A stretch of DNA of 64,000 bases, taken from NCBI RefSeq assembly GCF_030704535.1, contig NC_081812.1:15907001-15971000 (forward strand), given 5' to 3'. Shown one piece after another: positions 36,782-49,705 of this stretch. Under the pieces are notes generated by a model. It ran no database searches. It worked only from the letters and a program-made list of their open reading frames with translations, and was not told the DNA's origin. Source of the DNA: Vitis vinifera. Taxonomy: Eukaryota > Streptophyta > Magnoliopsida > Vitales > Vitaceae. Numbering within the stretch: position 1 is the stretch's first letter; each line of letters begins with the position of its first letter. A program made the position numbers and the translations under genes.

Positions 36782-37183
36782 TATCGATTTTAATTTTTTG
36801 TAATAATGAATCTCATGGTCTTGGTTATTTATTCATGCATGTTAATTGTATTCTTTGTGGCAAGATGGATTAAACATGATGGGAAATTGAACCAATTTAA
36901 ATTACCAAAGAATGACATTTTTATTAATTATGCTAATGTAGTTGGACATTGTGATATATATAGTTAGACATGTTGACATATGTAGTTAACTTGGACAATT
37001 TGATATATGTCAATATAAATTTAAATGTAGCTTCATGATTGTAGATTTCTAATTGAATGACAAGGTTATTACAAAGTTATTAATAATATTACTATGGACT
37101 TTCTAGGCAACATTATTTGTGGACACACTTGAAAGAAGTTGTGTCTATTTTAAATTTATCAAACTTAATATGGATTTAACAGG

Positions 37184-37660
37184 TATCAAGTTGATTTTGT
37201 ATAAAATTATTGGAAGTTATGTCCACGACCGACAATTTAAACTTAACTTAATTTTCATCAAGTAATTTTGTGCACAAACTCGAAGGTAATTAAGTTTATA
37301 CTATTTACAAAATACTTGAATGTAACTACCATCTAATTAACTATGAACAAACTTAAAAATTGTTAAGTCTAAGTCTATTATAGAGTATCATATTTAATTT
37401 GGACTTAACAATTATCAAGTTGATTTTATATAGACTTATACGAAGTTATGTATGCAATTAACATTTTAATTTGAACTTAATTATTGTCAAGTTGTTTTGT
37501 GTACAAATTTGAAAATAGTTAAGTTCATAGTCTTCACAGAACACCTAAACATAATTACTATTGAGTTAACTGTGAACAAACTTGAAATATGTTAAATTCA
37601 AGTTTATTACACAGTTATCATATTGAATCTTAACTTAATAGGTATCAAGTTCATTTTGTA
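37184..37660. repeat. Degenerate ~230-bp tandem repeat inside the Mutator-like element
   Basis: TATCAAGTT(G/C)ATTTT recurs at about 37184, 37413 and 37643, that is every 229-230 bp. The intervening sequence is also alignable (GTGAACAAACTT, AAGTT ATG, CAAGT blocks). A partial earlier copy may start near 37130. Confidence 0.7.
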
Positions 37661-38229
37661 TAAATGCATTGGTATCGAGTTTATTTGAACGTTTCCTTCT
37701 TTTAACTAATTTTTTCATAGCTGTAAATGATATTAAAAAATTAAAACAATTTCAAACTTATTTAAATATTTATTACATATCGTTAAAGGTTTGAAAATAT
37801 TCAATAAATAAGAAAATAAAAGAAAAATATATGAAAAAAATAAACATATACTATTTATCCAATTATAACTTTAAACACTTTAAATTGAAAATTTTTGAAG
37901 AGAATCTATGTAAAATTTGAAAAAAAACATGCTAAAAAAAAAGAAAAATTGGACTAATCAAAGAAATTGGGTTGAAATAATAGTTGAAGGAAAAATGTGT
38001 TAAAAAAAGTACACTTTTTAATTTAAATTTGAAAGAATCGATCTCCTTTGAATTTTATATTAAACTTTTGATATATGAGTCAAAGTACTAATCCAAGGAA
38101 ATATAATATTAAAAAAATAAAGAAAGCCCTGAAACAACTTGTAGCATGGATCTAGCTCTTTGTAATATTTTGAATCATTCATGAACATCACGACAAATAT
38201 GAATAAAATATTTATAGATCTAATCGGAG

Positions 38230-38402
38230 AAAATGTGTTAAACAAGAATAAAAAAAGGTAAATGGGGGAAAGTAATAATAGAAGGGAAAATGGATCGGAC
38301 CAAGGGTATTCTTGTCTTAAATAGGTTACTTTTGAGACTATTAAAAGAGAGAGATTACTTTTACAATTATAAGAAAATTTTGTCCCTCCTAAACATTATC
38401 CC
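38230..38402 (-). repeat. Right terminal inverted repeat of the Mutator-like element
   Basis: Inverted partner of 35408-35580. It ends with CATTATCCC at 38402 and is followed by the 9-bp duplication at 38403-38411. Confidence 0.75.
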
Positions 38403-38411
38403 AAAATTAGA

Positions 38412-39512
38412 ACGCTTTCTAAGCTCCTATCAAATCTATTCTATCGTTCTAAGTTCTAAGTTCTAACACAACGCGTGGAAGCAATCGTTCTTGACTCTTC
38501 TCCGTCAACCTTTCATTCTGATTTTCCAATTTCTTCTCGGAGACCGTTTTGGAGATTATTTGGACCAGCATCTTCTAGATCTTAGTTTGAAGAATGGTGT
38601 GGAAGTAGTAGATTGCATATGGAAATAGAATTTCTTCTCCTCCGTTTTGCTTTTTCCCTTTTTCAATTCAATGACCATTCAAAGCCGCTGTAAAGGGTGT
38701 TTTCTCCGCCTGTTCTCATGAACCAGGAGGATTTCTCCTCCCACCGCGCCTTTTCCGCGCGTGACGTTTCAACAAGAATATTTATCAAATAGAAAATATA
38801 AAAAATTGGAGTTTCATTTTTCAAGAGACATAAAAAAAAAGGAAAATCATGAAAAATAGTAAAGAATTTATTTTAGTTAAAAAAAACATGAAAAATAATT
38901 TTTAAGAAAATAAAGAGAATAAAATAGATGAATAAATATAGATAAGATGTTTTAAAAAGTAATATTGAATTAATATGATGCGTAAAATTATAATTATAAT
39001 TTGAAGATAGGAAGGATTTTTCCATTTAAGATGATAGAACATATGAAATTACCTTATATATTTTAATTTTTTTTGAAATTTAAATTATTATTTTTAAAAA
39101 TATATATAATCCATTGGGTTTTTTTCTTTTTTCTTTTAAACAGAAAATGATTTAAGAAAAAAAAAAAAGAGTTGACCCAAAACCAAACTCATGATAATTC
39201 AAAATTGAAAACAATTGAAATAGAATTTGTTGAGTGCTACGCAGATTACTAATATTCCACTGCCTCCGGCAGACGCGTGGCGTGGATCTATGAATCCAAT
39301 CAAAAGAAATATCGAATATCATCAGAAATTGTCTTCAAACGAGAGGAGCGCCAACCAGCCTCCAGCCTTGCTGCTCTTCTGCCTATAAAGATTTCTAAAT
39401 CATTCCTTTCCCACTCGATCATCGTCTTCAATTCTTCCATCAACGCCCATCTCTGCGATTTCCGACCTTTTAATTTGTTCAATAGTTTTCCTGAGAAGCT
39501 AGAGTGTCTGAG
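38412..39512. other. Spacer and ORP3 promoter/leader
   Basis: AT-rich spacer at 38760-39240 with T/A runs, then a GC-richer stretch at 39240-39512 that should be the ORP3 core promoter and 5' UTR. No other gene seen. Confidence 0.6.
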
Positions 39513-42500
39513 ATGGCTCCCAAGGATGATAAGAAGCAAGGCGGTGGATTCTTGGCCTCCATCGTTTCGAGCTTTGCGAATTTGGGCAATGTTGTCAATG
39601 GGTACGACGGTTTGGGTCTGCTTTTGATTTCCATACCTTTCTAATCGTTCTAACTTCATTCACTGTTGAAATTAGTGGTGATGTTTCCTGAGGAAAAATT
39701 TGTTTTGTATGCCTGATTTGTCGAATTATGTGCTGCTGAACAAATTGTTAATGGGTTCCATGGTGTTTTTCTTGTTCAGTTTGATGGGTTACGAAGGGCT
39801 GGAAGTAGTAAACCCCGAAGGAGGCACTGAAGATGCTGAAGCGGAAGCCCAGAGAGGAAGGTGGAGACAGGAGGTGCATTTCTCTTTACCCACCTCTTTT
39901 CTGTCATTTCTAATATGATCTTTTACCCTTATACTAATATATTTATATAGTTAAACAAAATTTTACCAAATTCAATCATGCAAATTGTTCCTAAAATTCA
40001 GCCTTTAGGGTTTTGGTGATGCTACCAAGACCTATGATGGAAATTTCTATTTTGATGCATCTTCTTTCTGAAATGTTGGAAGACGAATTTAACCTGTAAA
40101 AGTTTATTGATTTATTCCCTTAGTTAAAACTTAACTACCCGAAGGAGCTTGTGCAGTGTGATGGAGTGATAAATTGGGGGAAAAAGAAAAGAAGGCTTCT
40201 CTGTATATTTTTACATATGGTTATTGATGCTCATTTTTTGGGTTAATTTTTTTTTTCCAGGACCGGGACAGTTACTGGAAGATGATGCACAAGTATATAG
40301 GCTCTGATGTCACATCAATGGTGACACTTCCTGTTATGATTTTTGAGCCGTTGACTATACTGCAGAGAATGGCAGAGGTTTTTTCATTTTTGTGTTTAAA
40401 CTGTATTGCAGTAATGTTAGGGCTGCTCAAGGCAGTTCAGCTGATTGAATGTTACTAACTGTATGATACCTGTTACAGTTGATGGAATACTCCCACTTGT
40501 TAGACCTGGCAGATGAATGCGAGGATCCCTACCTGCGATTGGTGTATACTTGTAAGCGTTCCCCTTCTATCTCTCTATTGAATTATCCGTTCTGGACCTC
40601 ACACTTGTCTGTTGCAGCATCATGGGCTATATCAATGTATTACGCCTGTCAACGTACCTGGAAGCCTTTTAATCCAATTCTTGGTGAGACTTATGAATTG
40701 ACCAATCATGGTGGCATTAAATTTATAGCAGAGCAGGTGAGCTTTTAAGGACCTTGTTTTCATTTGGGTCTTATTTTTTTTTTTCTGTTCTTCCTTGTCC
40801 CTTTTGATGATGCTTTTGACTGTAATTGAGAAGCAACTATTCTTTCTCCAGTTGCATTTCATATTAGTTTAATTTAAATTTTAAGTGGTACTTATACAAT
40901 CAGCCTTTGGAACTGTAATATCCAGTATATCTGTATGATTTTTCAGTATCCAATCACACTTCTACATAGTAGTACCTAATTCTGCAATCCTTCACAAATT
41001 CCTGCTCCTTTCAGATTAGTCATCACCCTCCAATCAGTGCTGCACATGCTGAAAATGAGCATTTCGCTTATGATATCACATCAAAGTTGAAGACCAAATT
41101 TTTAGGAAACTCGCTTGACGTTTATCCTCTCGGAAGGTAAAACATTTATTTATCTTGGTTTGTCAGTTTAAATGGCTTCATTTTGTTTCCTCACCAAACT
41201 CAAGTGATTGCTGAGATTCACATGGGAACATATGCTTCTAATTTTTGAGGGATAGCGAAGTAAGCAATCAAAGGGCTGACAGTAATAAGCTAATAGGCTA
41301 GCTAATTTGCACATTATGCACTTTTCATGCAGTCAGAGATGGTATCCATGTTCATACTTTATTTAGAACTCGAAAGGTTTTCCCAGTTTTTAATTGCCAT
41401 GAAGCTGAAAATGTGGATCTTGTTGTGTGAAATAGTAGCTTTAAAAAACCTTTTAATAACTTCTATTTCTACTTTTCGCTAGGAAATAGCTTTTTGAGTG
41501 CTTTGACATACCATACTTGGTAGCTGGTTCTATGACTCGGATCTCAGTTTGTTGCTTGTTCTCTTATTGTTTTAGTTCATAGACAATTTTAGAAACTACG
41601 TGCTGTCTTATTTCCTTTTTAATGAATCCATATGCAGGACACGTGTGACGCTCAAAAGAGATGGTGTAGTCCTAGATTTGGTGCCCCCTGCTACAAAAGT
41701 TAACAACCTCATATTTGGACGTACTTGGGTTGATTCACCAGGGGAGATGATCATGACAAACTTGACCACTGGGGACAAAGTCGTATTATATTTTCAACCA
41801 TGTGGCTGGTTCGGGTATGGGCTTCTTTTATTTTTGGTGGTGTTAATTGCTGTGGCTAGTGCATGAGCAAATTACATGCCTTTCATTCCTGATGGGCACA
41901 ATCTTTTTTGTGGCATTTTGGTCGTTTAAACAAGGCATTAGATGTAGAAATGAGCCTTATTTGTCATGTCTAAACTACCCACCTGCCAACCTCATAGGAC
42001 TAATGATGGGGTTATGGGACGATGGTCCTAAGAAATTATTGTCAAGAAGTTCTTCTTTGCCAAGAGATATCTTGTTGACTTTTCTTTCAGTATCTGTTGC
42101 CTGTATATAGTTTCAATATATATATATATATATTCTACTTAAGCTTATGTATGCATTGGTATTTTACTGCAGAGCTGGTCGTTATGAAGTGGATGGATAT
42201 GTATATAATGCTGCTGAGGAACCCAAAATTTTGATAACTGGGAAATGGAATGAGTCAATGAATTATCAACCTTGTGACTTGGAAGGAGAGCCCCTTCCTG
42301 GCAGTGAACAAAAGGAGGTTAGTCTTTGCATTCATCATGGCTATTGCATCTTTTTAGCTGCTGATATGGGCCCCTGGTTTTGATATATAGCACACACCTT
42401 TCAGTGCATTATTTCTTGACAAGAATGCAGAAACTATTTTTCACTTTCAAAGCTCCCGTAGTTTTATAGAGACATAGGCATCTTTGGCTTCTCCTTTCTG

Positions 42501-45500
42501 TTATGAAGGATTAAAACAGGGTTTCAGCAAATCTGTGTCATCTTGTCTTTGAAATGAAGAATGAAAAAGGATCAGTGATCTTTGAGCAATGTTTACAAAA
42601 TTAAAATTTCATTTTACATTGCTTATTGATTTTAGGGAATTTGGTTTGCACCTATAATTTCATATGTAAATATATGTGTGTGTGTGTAGGGGTGGCAATG
42701 CGTGTGTATGTGTAGGGGTGGCAATTTGTGTTGATGGGTCGTGTTTGTGTTGTGTCAAAGCTTAGGTATTCTATTACATAAGTCAACCTAAACCCAACAC
42801 GAATGATAATCGTGTCAAAAACATAAACCTAAATACTACCAAGTTATTAAACAGGTAATAAGTCGTGTAACCCATTTAACCTATTTAATAATCAAGTCCT
42901 CTTATTTAATAATTAGGTTGAGTTAGGTCTTGTATAAGTTTATATGATTAATGTCTCAACCAAATATGTTATGACTCAATTGACCTATTTATTTAAAAAA
43001 AAATTTAAAATGAGTCAAATATATGTTAAATAGTTTAAAGTTATAATCAGGTCAATCAACGGAATTATTAAATAGGTTAATTTGGGTCAAATTTGTGTTA
43101 TGCAAGTTGACCCAAATTTGACCCAAACCCAATTATACTCAACCCAAACCTGCGAAAGCGAGTTATGTAGGCGAATCGTATCAAACTTTGCCACCCCTAT
43201 GTGTGTGTTGATAGGCAACTTATATAACAAATGCTGCCAATGAGACAGGAAAAACAAATGTACACAGGAGTGTACAAAGCATGGTCAAGGCATTGAGACT
43301 TAAGAACGAGAAAAAAGAAACAAACAATAGGTGTGCACACCATAATCCCTCCTCAAGCTATCTATGAAAATGAGATAGGAGTTTTTTATTTTATTTTATT
43401 TTATTTATTAATTTTTATCTCTTATAGGACCTTAGGACATCCAAATGACTAGAATTTTTATGAATTAGACATCCCTGGCAATGGGATATCATTTTACTCC
43501 TTTAAAGAAATTCAGCATGGATTCCCCTCGTTGGCAGAAGAATTGAATTTTTTACAGAAAATTCATGTTGAAAAATTTGGTTGGAAGATGATGCTTATGT
43601 TGCATTTCTTACATTTACCATTTTTTTGGAGGACATGGAGAGGCTCCTATTGCCTCTTTACATTTGAAAATGTTGTCTATATGAACCTGGCATGGGAACC
43701 ATGAAACAAAATTTAGATCTTGCATCAAGAGTTAATGCATGTTGTAAAGCCTTTAAAAAGTATTCTCTATGCATAAAAACAATTACTTCTCGCCTGGTCT
43801 AATATGAAAATCTATTGCCCTAAAGCAATGAATAACTTAAATTTCCAGAACTCACGAGATATCCTTTCATCCATGCCATTATTCTTAATTGGGGCAAATC
43901 ATTATTAGTTTTAACTTTCTGGCATGTTGTAGGACCTATATCCCTTCAAGAACCTTGTACTCTTTACATTGATGCAAATAGAATAATTTCCTCAGGGGTT
44001 AGGATTTAGAACATGAACATTTTATGATGCCACTATGTAAGAAGACCTGCAAGATGATTATGATTTCTAGCTTTATAATGCCTTGCAGTTTTAATCCAGG
44101 CATCTGATAATTCCAATATAAACTAAACTGATTGGAACTTATTCTGTTTTGGCCATCCTTCAGGTTTGGAAAGTTGCTGATGTTCCGGAAAATGATAAAT
44201 TCCAGTTCACATATTTTGCACACAAGATAAACAGCTTTGAAACTGCTCCCAGGAAGTTGTTGGCATCAGATTCTCGTTTGCGTCCTGATAGATATGCACT
44301 TGAGAAGGGTGATCTATCCAAATCTAGTTCTGAAAAGAGCAGGTTTCTTCTCTCTCTCTCTCTCTCTCTCTATACACACACACACACACACGCACACACA
44401 CACACACACACACACATATACGTATACATATACATATATATGTATATGCATATGCATGTGTGTGTTTGTGTGGAGTACAATTCATAATTGGTGACATGAA
44501 GATTAGGACTAGTGAATGTGAAGGATCTATCATGGCTTGTGCCACATTCATGATGCATGGTGCATTTTTGGGTGCTGTTATCAATTGTTTCACCTACATT
44601 AACTTTAGCATAAATAGCTCTGTTTGCTTCCCTCAAAACATGCCTAGTTTTCATCCCGTGAAATGTGAAGTTTTCTAACATTTTGAACCAACATCCACAA
44701 TATTCAATCACATCTGCTTTCCCCTAATGCTGTCAATGTTTCTAATATTTTGAATAATGTCCATCGTATTTAAGGACATCTGTTTTCTCCCTATGCTGTC
44801 AATGATTCATTGACTACTTCAGATTTTATTCTCTGCTGGTGTCTGGCCTAGGTGTATGGACAGACTGAAACTTGCTAGTCCTTTCTAGTATTTTTGCATA
44901 TCGTGTGATCTTTGATTTTCTTCTGCTGGTGCACCTAACCTGATGTCTTTCAGCCTTTTTTTTATGTGCTACTGAATTTAATAGCTGGGTGAGGGATGTA
45001 GGTATCCAAGTAGATTTGATTTTCCTAAAGGTTTGGTAAGTCATGACCAGTCCAATCTCTTTTTTTTTTATATGGGAAGCTCAGATTTTCATCTATGCAT
45101 AAAAATTTGGTTGTGCCTATCCTAACCTCATTATGAGAATGATCTAGTTGAAAAGGACAGACTACAAATGCTGCTTTACACAAACAACTCTGAATTGATT
45201 TTTTTAAGACATAACTGTCCCCCCTAAGATTACAAAAATGTCATACAATTTGAATCTGGGAAACAAGTTCTAGTAACCATAAAATAGAAATAATATCAGC
45301 TTGCTTAAAGACATAACTGCCCAAAGCTTGGGTTTTCTTTCAGGAAATGGCATCCATGATGTCTTTGTCGTTGAGTTGAATTTATTATGTATCATATCAA
45401 GTGCCTTTTGTATCATGCAACTGGGGAGATAGATAATGACTTTTAACATATCTGCCTTGTGATTCTAGACTGGAGGAGAAGCAGAGAGCTGAAAAGAGAA

Positions 45501-45694
45501 ACCGAGAGGCTCAAGGCCATCAATTTACTCCTAGATGGTTTGACATAACCAGTGAGATTTCTCCAACGCCTTGGGGTGACTTGGAAGTATGTCGCTACAA
45601 TGGAAAATACTCTGAATATCGAGCTTCTGTAGATAGCTCAGACAGCATTGAAGAAGTCGATGTCAGCTCAACAGAGTTCAACCCCTGGCAGTAA
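39513..45694 (+). CDS. ORP3: Oxysterol-binding protein-related protein, ORP3-type (10 exons)
   Basis: Cytosolic lipid-transfer protein of the OSBP family, thought to bind sterols or phosphoinositides at ER/Golgi contacts. Exons: 39513-39601, 39780-39873, 40261-40377, 40479-40551, 40618-40736, 41015-41136, 41638-41814, 42173-42317, 44164-44342, 45469-45694. They total 1341 nt, or 446 residues, the length of the short plant ORP3A/B/C proteins, which lack PH and ankyrin domains. Landmarks: [13 protein letters not shown] in exon 5; the family signature EQ-ISHHPP spanning the exon 5/6 junction (residues 163-170); the [12 protein letters not shown] and CGWFG blocks; and the FTPRWFD...TPWGD region near the C-terminus, ending FNPWQ. 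All junctions are in frame. Intron 8 holds a MITE and intron 9 a long microsatellite. Confidence 0.95.
42688..43198. mobile_element. hAT-type MITE in ORP3 intron 8
   Basis: Terminal inverted repeat AGGGGTGGCAA (left; 42688-42698 and again at 42714-42724) and TTGCCACCCCT (right; 43188-43198). This is a very common hAT MITE end in plants. The interior is AT-rich, with subterminal GACCCAAATTTGACCC-type repeats and no ORF. The insertion lies in a TG microsatellite, so the 8-bp target duplication cannot be assigned clearly. The doubled left end may be a local slippage duplicate. Confidence 0.7.
44348..44460. repeat. Compound microsatellite in ORP3 intron 9
   Basis: A (TC)n run, then (AC)n of about 20 units, then AT/ATATGC-rich sequence, starting within ten bases of the exon 9 donor. 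The peptides it encodes in several frames are artefacts. Confidence 0.9.
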
Positions 45695-46949
45695 ATTCGG
45701 TTTCTGAATAAGGCATATCACATATGTTTATACATTTATATGCTTTCTCTTAATCATTGTGGCATTGTACTCTGTTATTTTGTTAGCTTTACATATAATT
45801 TTATGTACACAAATTTTTGCCCTTTTATTGCTTTTATCAGATCCAGTATTGGAGTTAAAATTTAATTTGATCCTTTGATCACCATTATAGGAGGAAGAAA
45901 TACATAGACCTAAATCATACATGGCAAAATGACAATATACTATTTGCACAGGAGTTGAGTTGAGAGGTAGACTTTAGAATGTAAAATTTTCAGACATATC
46001 GTAATTTCAGACTTCAGAAATTTTAGTCTCTAGAAGTATTCTTGTAAAAAGGTTTTAATTAATGGAAGTTGTAGATGTGTCATGAAGAGGCCATGTTACA
46101 GTTTGAGATGAGTTATGAATGGACCTTCCTGTTTGAAGAGGGGCAAATTTTCGTTTGCCTAGTTATGAAGTTGGATAAAGAAAACAACATGAATTTCGCC
46201 AAATTGTTGTAGCTTATGTTGGAATTGCCAAAGCATGCCATTGTGTAGTATGGAGCTGTTAATTGTGAAAACAAGTTAAAACAATCTTGGGTAAGTAGTG
46301 AATTGGGAACCCGGTTTTTTTGGGTACCCGCCTTGTCATTCTCCTATTGGGAAATAAATAGGTTAGGGGTAGATTTGACTTTTTTAAAAAAAAAAACTTG
46401 TGACGGGGTCGGGTATTAACTTTGCTTTGCTTTGCTTTTCTCCTATTTTTTTTGGAAGAGATTAACTCAATTTAAAAACAAATTGAATGGGTTTTTGAAT
46501 CATTAGATGCTTTTACAAATATTTTCATGCGGTTAGTACATCTAAATCTAACAACATTTTGATAAAAGAAATTCATCTTTAGTCATGATGGATCCTCCAT
46601 GATGCACGATCTATCAAATCCACCAAAAGAATATGAAATATCTTGGGGAGTTGAACTTCATTGTATAACCATACCTATTCAATCTTTCTAACTTAATTTC
46701 ACCATTGAAACGGTGACGTTTCAGAGGGAAATTTTCATCGAATGGACTGGGCTAAGTGCTTCAGCCTCAAAATTGGGCCGATCCGGGCCCAATTCAAGAT
46801 TTTGCCCTGCAACACCCTTTCTCCGTCCACCAATCACCCTACACCTCTCCCTAAACCCCACTAGAACCCTTTCTCTCCTGTTTTTGGGGTTTCTGAATCT
46901 TCTTCCTCTTCATCAAGGGATTAACACGCTGACTTGAGAGGGGGGCAAG
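45695..46949. other. Spacer: ORP3 3' UTR and WD40 gene promoter
   Basis: The first few hundred bases fit the ORP3 3' UTR. The last ~250 bp are GC-richer and should contain the promoter and leader of the WD40 gene. No additional gene. Confidence 0.6.
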
Positions 46950-49705
46950 ATGAGTATTGTAGCAGGGTCATATGAGAAATTCATATGGGGATTCAAACTC
47001 AAAAGCCTAAAGAAATCCCAAACCCTAACCTTAACCCCACTCTTCTCCTACCCCTCCCACCTCTCCCCCATCAAGTCTGTTGCTGTTGCTGGACCCGTTG
47101 CGGCCTCCGGCGGCACTGATGACTCCGTTAAGGTCTACGACCTCTCCTCCTGCTCCGAGATCGGAACCCTAACCGATCACTCTGGCGCTGTCACCTCCCT
47201 CTCCTTCTTTTCTCCCTCCTCTCTCTCCTTTCCCCGCAACCTCCTGTCCGCCTCCGATGACGGCTCCGTTTGCATCTACGACGCCGACCCCTTCGTCCAC
47301 CTCAAGACCATCGCCGCCCACAAGAAGGGGGTGAACGACCTCTCCATCCACCCCTCGGGCAAGTTAGCCTTGACTGTGGGGAGGGACTCGTGCTTGGCCA
47401 TGTTGAATCTCGTGAGAGGGAGGAGGAGTTTTTACTGCAGATTGGGTAAGGAGGCGAGTTTGGTGAAATTTGATTTGAGCGGTGACAAGTTCTATATGGT
47501 TATGGAGGAGAAGGTGTGTGTTCATGAGGCAGAGGATGCGAAATTGGTCTTCGAAATGGAGAACCCGAAACGGGTTCTTTGTGCAGCACCTGGCTCGGTT
47601 AGTTCGTTTTCTTTGCCCACTAGTTGGTTTTAATTTTGGGTGTTTTGACTGACAATGCATACGTTGTTGCTGTTTGAATACTTCGGAAAAGGAACCTGTA
47701 ATTTCAACGTTTTATTGGGTTGGGTATGAAGTAGTTCTGGCAAGCTTGAAAGTTTTCTTTTGTCTTATCATGAATAAGTGACAATCACAACAGAGCATGA
47801 AAATATAACCTTTTTTTTTTCCAAGATTTATTTGGTTCTTATTAACTTTGATGTTTTTGGGCAACTCACTTGAAGAAAAGATGTTTTTTTTTTTTTTTCA
47901 CTTACATGTCTTATGAAGGATGCTTAACAGGCTATTTTTGGGGATGGAAGTTTGAACTCAATGGATTCAATTATCATATAACACTAAGCATTGCCTACAG
48001 GATTAAGTGTTCTTTTTGTACATAATATAATTCTGAGATGTGCTGCCATTTGGACAGTGAACTTTTTATGTTGAAAATGATGAACTTACCTTATCAAAAA
48101 AATGGATGGATGTATGAATCTTTGACACCAGAGTATTTAATGGGAATTGTTTGATGTAAGTGAAAAGGTTTCTTATGGGATTTATTTCCATGTGGAAAGA
48201 TATATGCAATTTTTTGAGGATAATTGTATTTGATCAAGCACCTAACAAAAAGGGGGTCCAACCTGTGTACACACAACAGAAAAGAAACTAACCAACCTTT
48301 AGCATTAACAAGCTAACCAATCCTCATATATCAACAAAGTCTGAGAAGGGCCAAGTAGTTAAGCCCAAACCTATGGCATGTAAAAGATTAATCCTAATGA
48401 ATTTTTTGCTTGTTTGAATTATAAATCGATACGAGCATAAGGCACCCTTGTTTCTTCCTAGGCGGACAGATGCCAAGCTATCCAAACTTTTGGTTTCTTT
48501 TGTAATTTTATTCTTACTATTGATCTTGAATGATGACAGAATGGACTTCTATTTACTGGTGGTGAGGACCGGAATATTACTGCATGGGACACAGCTAGTG
48601 GGAAGGTTGCATACTGTATCGAGGATGCACATTCAGCCCGTGTGAAAGGTATTGTTGTGCTGTCTAGGAATGATAGTGGCACTGCTGATGATGATCCGTA
48701 CATGGTGGCATCTGCATCATCAGACGGGGTTATTCGTGTTTGGGATATTCGCATGGCCAACAGGGAGAAGCCGAATCCACTAGCAGAGGCTAATACGAAA
48801 TCAAGGCTGACTTGTCTTGCTGGATCCTCCCTAAAATGTGAGTGTGGTGTTTGCTTGATTTAAAATTTTCTTCTTAGTACACCTCAATGCATGTTGTTCC
48901 ATCATTTGACTTCTTTTCTGATCGATGTAATTGTTGAGTTAGCTGTTTTTTTTCTTTTGGTTGGGGTCTTGCTGTGTCTTGATGAATTAGTTGTGGCTAT
49001 TATTGGATGTGGGTTTTTCATTTCATACATATGCTTGTCAGGGGCACATACATTTTTGAAAATGATGGAAATATTTTGTCTTCACTCTTTGAATTTGTTG
49101 ATATGGGATTTTCATTAAAATCCATCTTTTGGATGTTGTTGGCCTGATTGGGTTGGAATATGTATGCATGGGCCTGTATTCTTATATAGGTGTGCATGTG
49201 TATGTGTGTGTAACATGTGGCCTTCAACCTGGTTTATATACCCAAATCAGACCTGTTAAGCTCCTACTGGATTCTTAAGACCTGAACACCAGAACTCCCC
49301 TAGTTGATATGCAACAATATGTTAGTGGGCTTTGGTGGGCTGGTATAGATTGAAGTCTCTTTTATTAGGATGAATGAAAGTTAAAATTAGGAAATGCATA
49401 ATTGCATAGTTAAGGTTTTAGGGAAACACCACCAACTCTCTGATTTAATGTTACAAAGAGCTGCATTATAGAAATTTGCTTTGTCTTTCAATTTTCATTG
49501 CTTTATATTTTTGTTTGCATCATCACTATTGAGCTTCACTTGTGGATGTGGTCTTCATCTCAACTAATCTTGCTCCACTGTCCTCTATAAATGTGATTAA
49601 ATTTTGCTATTTTTTTTGTCCCCTTCCCCCTCAGCTTTCAAAGGGCCACAGGTTGTGAGCAATGCCCCAAAAAAAGAGCAGGATGCAGTGATGGAAGGTT
49701 CATGA
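46950..49705 (+). CDS. PAK1IP1/MAK11-like WD40 repeat protein (3 exons)
   Basis: WD40 beta-propeller protein resembling p21-activated-kinase-interacting protein 1 and yeast Mak11, nucleolar factors for 60S ribosome assembly. Exons: 46950-47597, 48540-48837, 49635-49705. They total 1017 nt, or 338 residues, the family's size. Repeats seen: ASGGTDDSVKVYDL (about 52-65); LLSASDDGSVCIYD with the following AAHKKGVNDLSIHPSGKLALTVGRD; LLFTGGEDRNITAWD (start of exon 2); MVASASSDGVIRVWDIR. The last exon codes a short Lys/Gln-rich tail ending MEGS. The start at 46950 is the first ATG and gives MSIVAGSYEKFIWG, a typical N-terminus of this family. Exon 1 is much more GC-rich than the introns. The assignment between PAK1IP1 and another WD40 subgroup rests on recalled similarity. 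Confidence 0.9.

Larger units (their letters stand above)
35408..38402. mobile_element. Mutator-like (Pack-MULE-type) element carrying a DUF868 pseudogene
   Basis: About 3.0 kb bounded by long terminal inverted repeats (roughly 35408-35580 and 38230-38402). They start GGGATAA and stay alignable for about 160-175 bp with many substitutions. A 9-bp near-perfect target duplication flanks it. No transposase is recognisable inside. Instead there is a broken copy of a plant DUF868 gene at about 35973-36781 and a degenerate ~230-bp tandem repeat at 37184-37660. Long inverted repeats, a 9-bp duplication and a captured host gene together define a Pack-MULE. The diverged ends and broken gene suggest it is old and immobile. 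Confidence 0.75.

Noticed and set aside
44149..44711. Several long frames over the AC microsatellite
   Set aside because: Dinucleotide repeats give open frames on both strands; only 44164-44342 is a real exon (ORP3).
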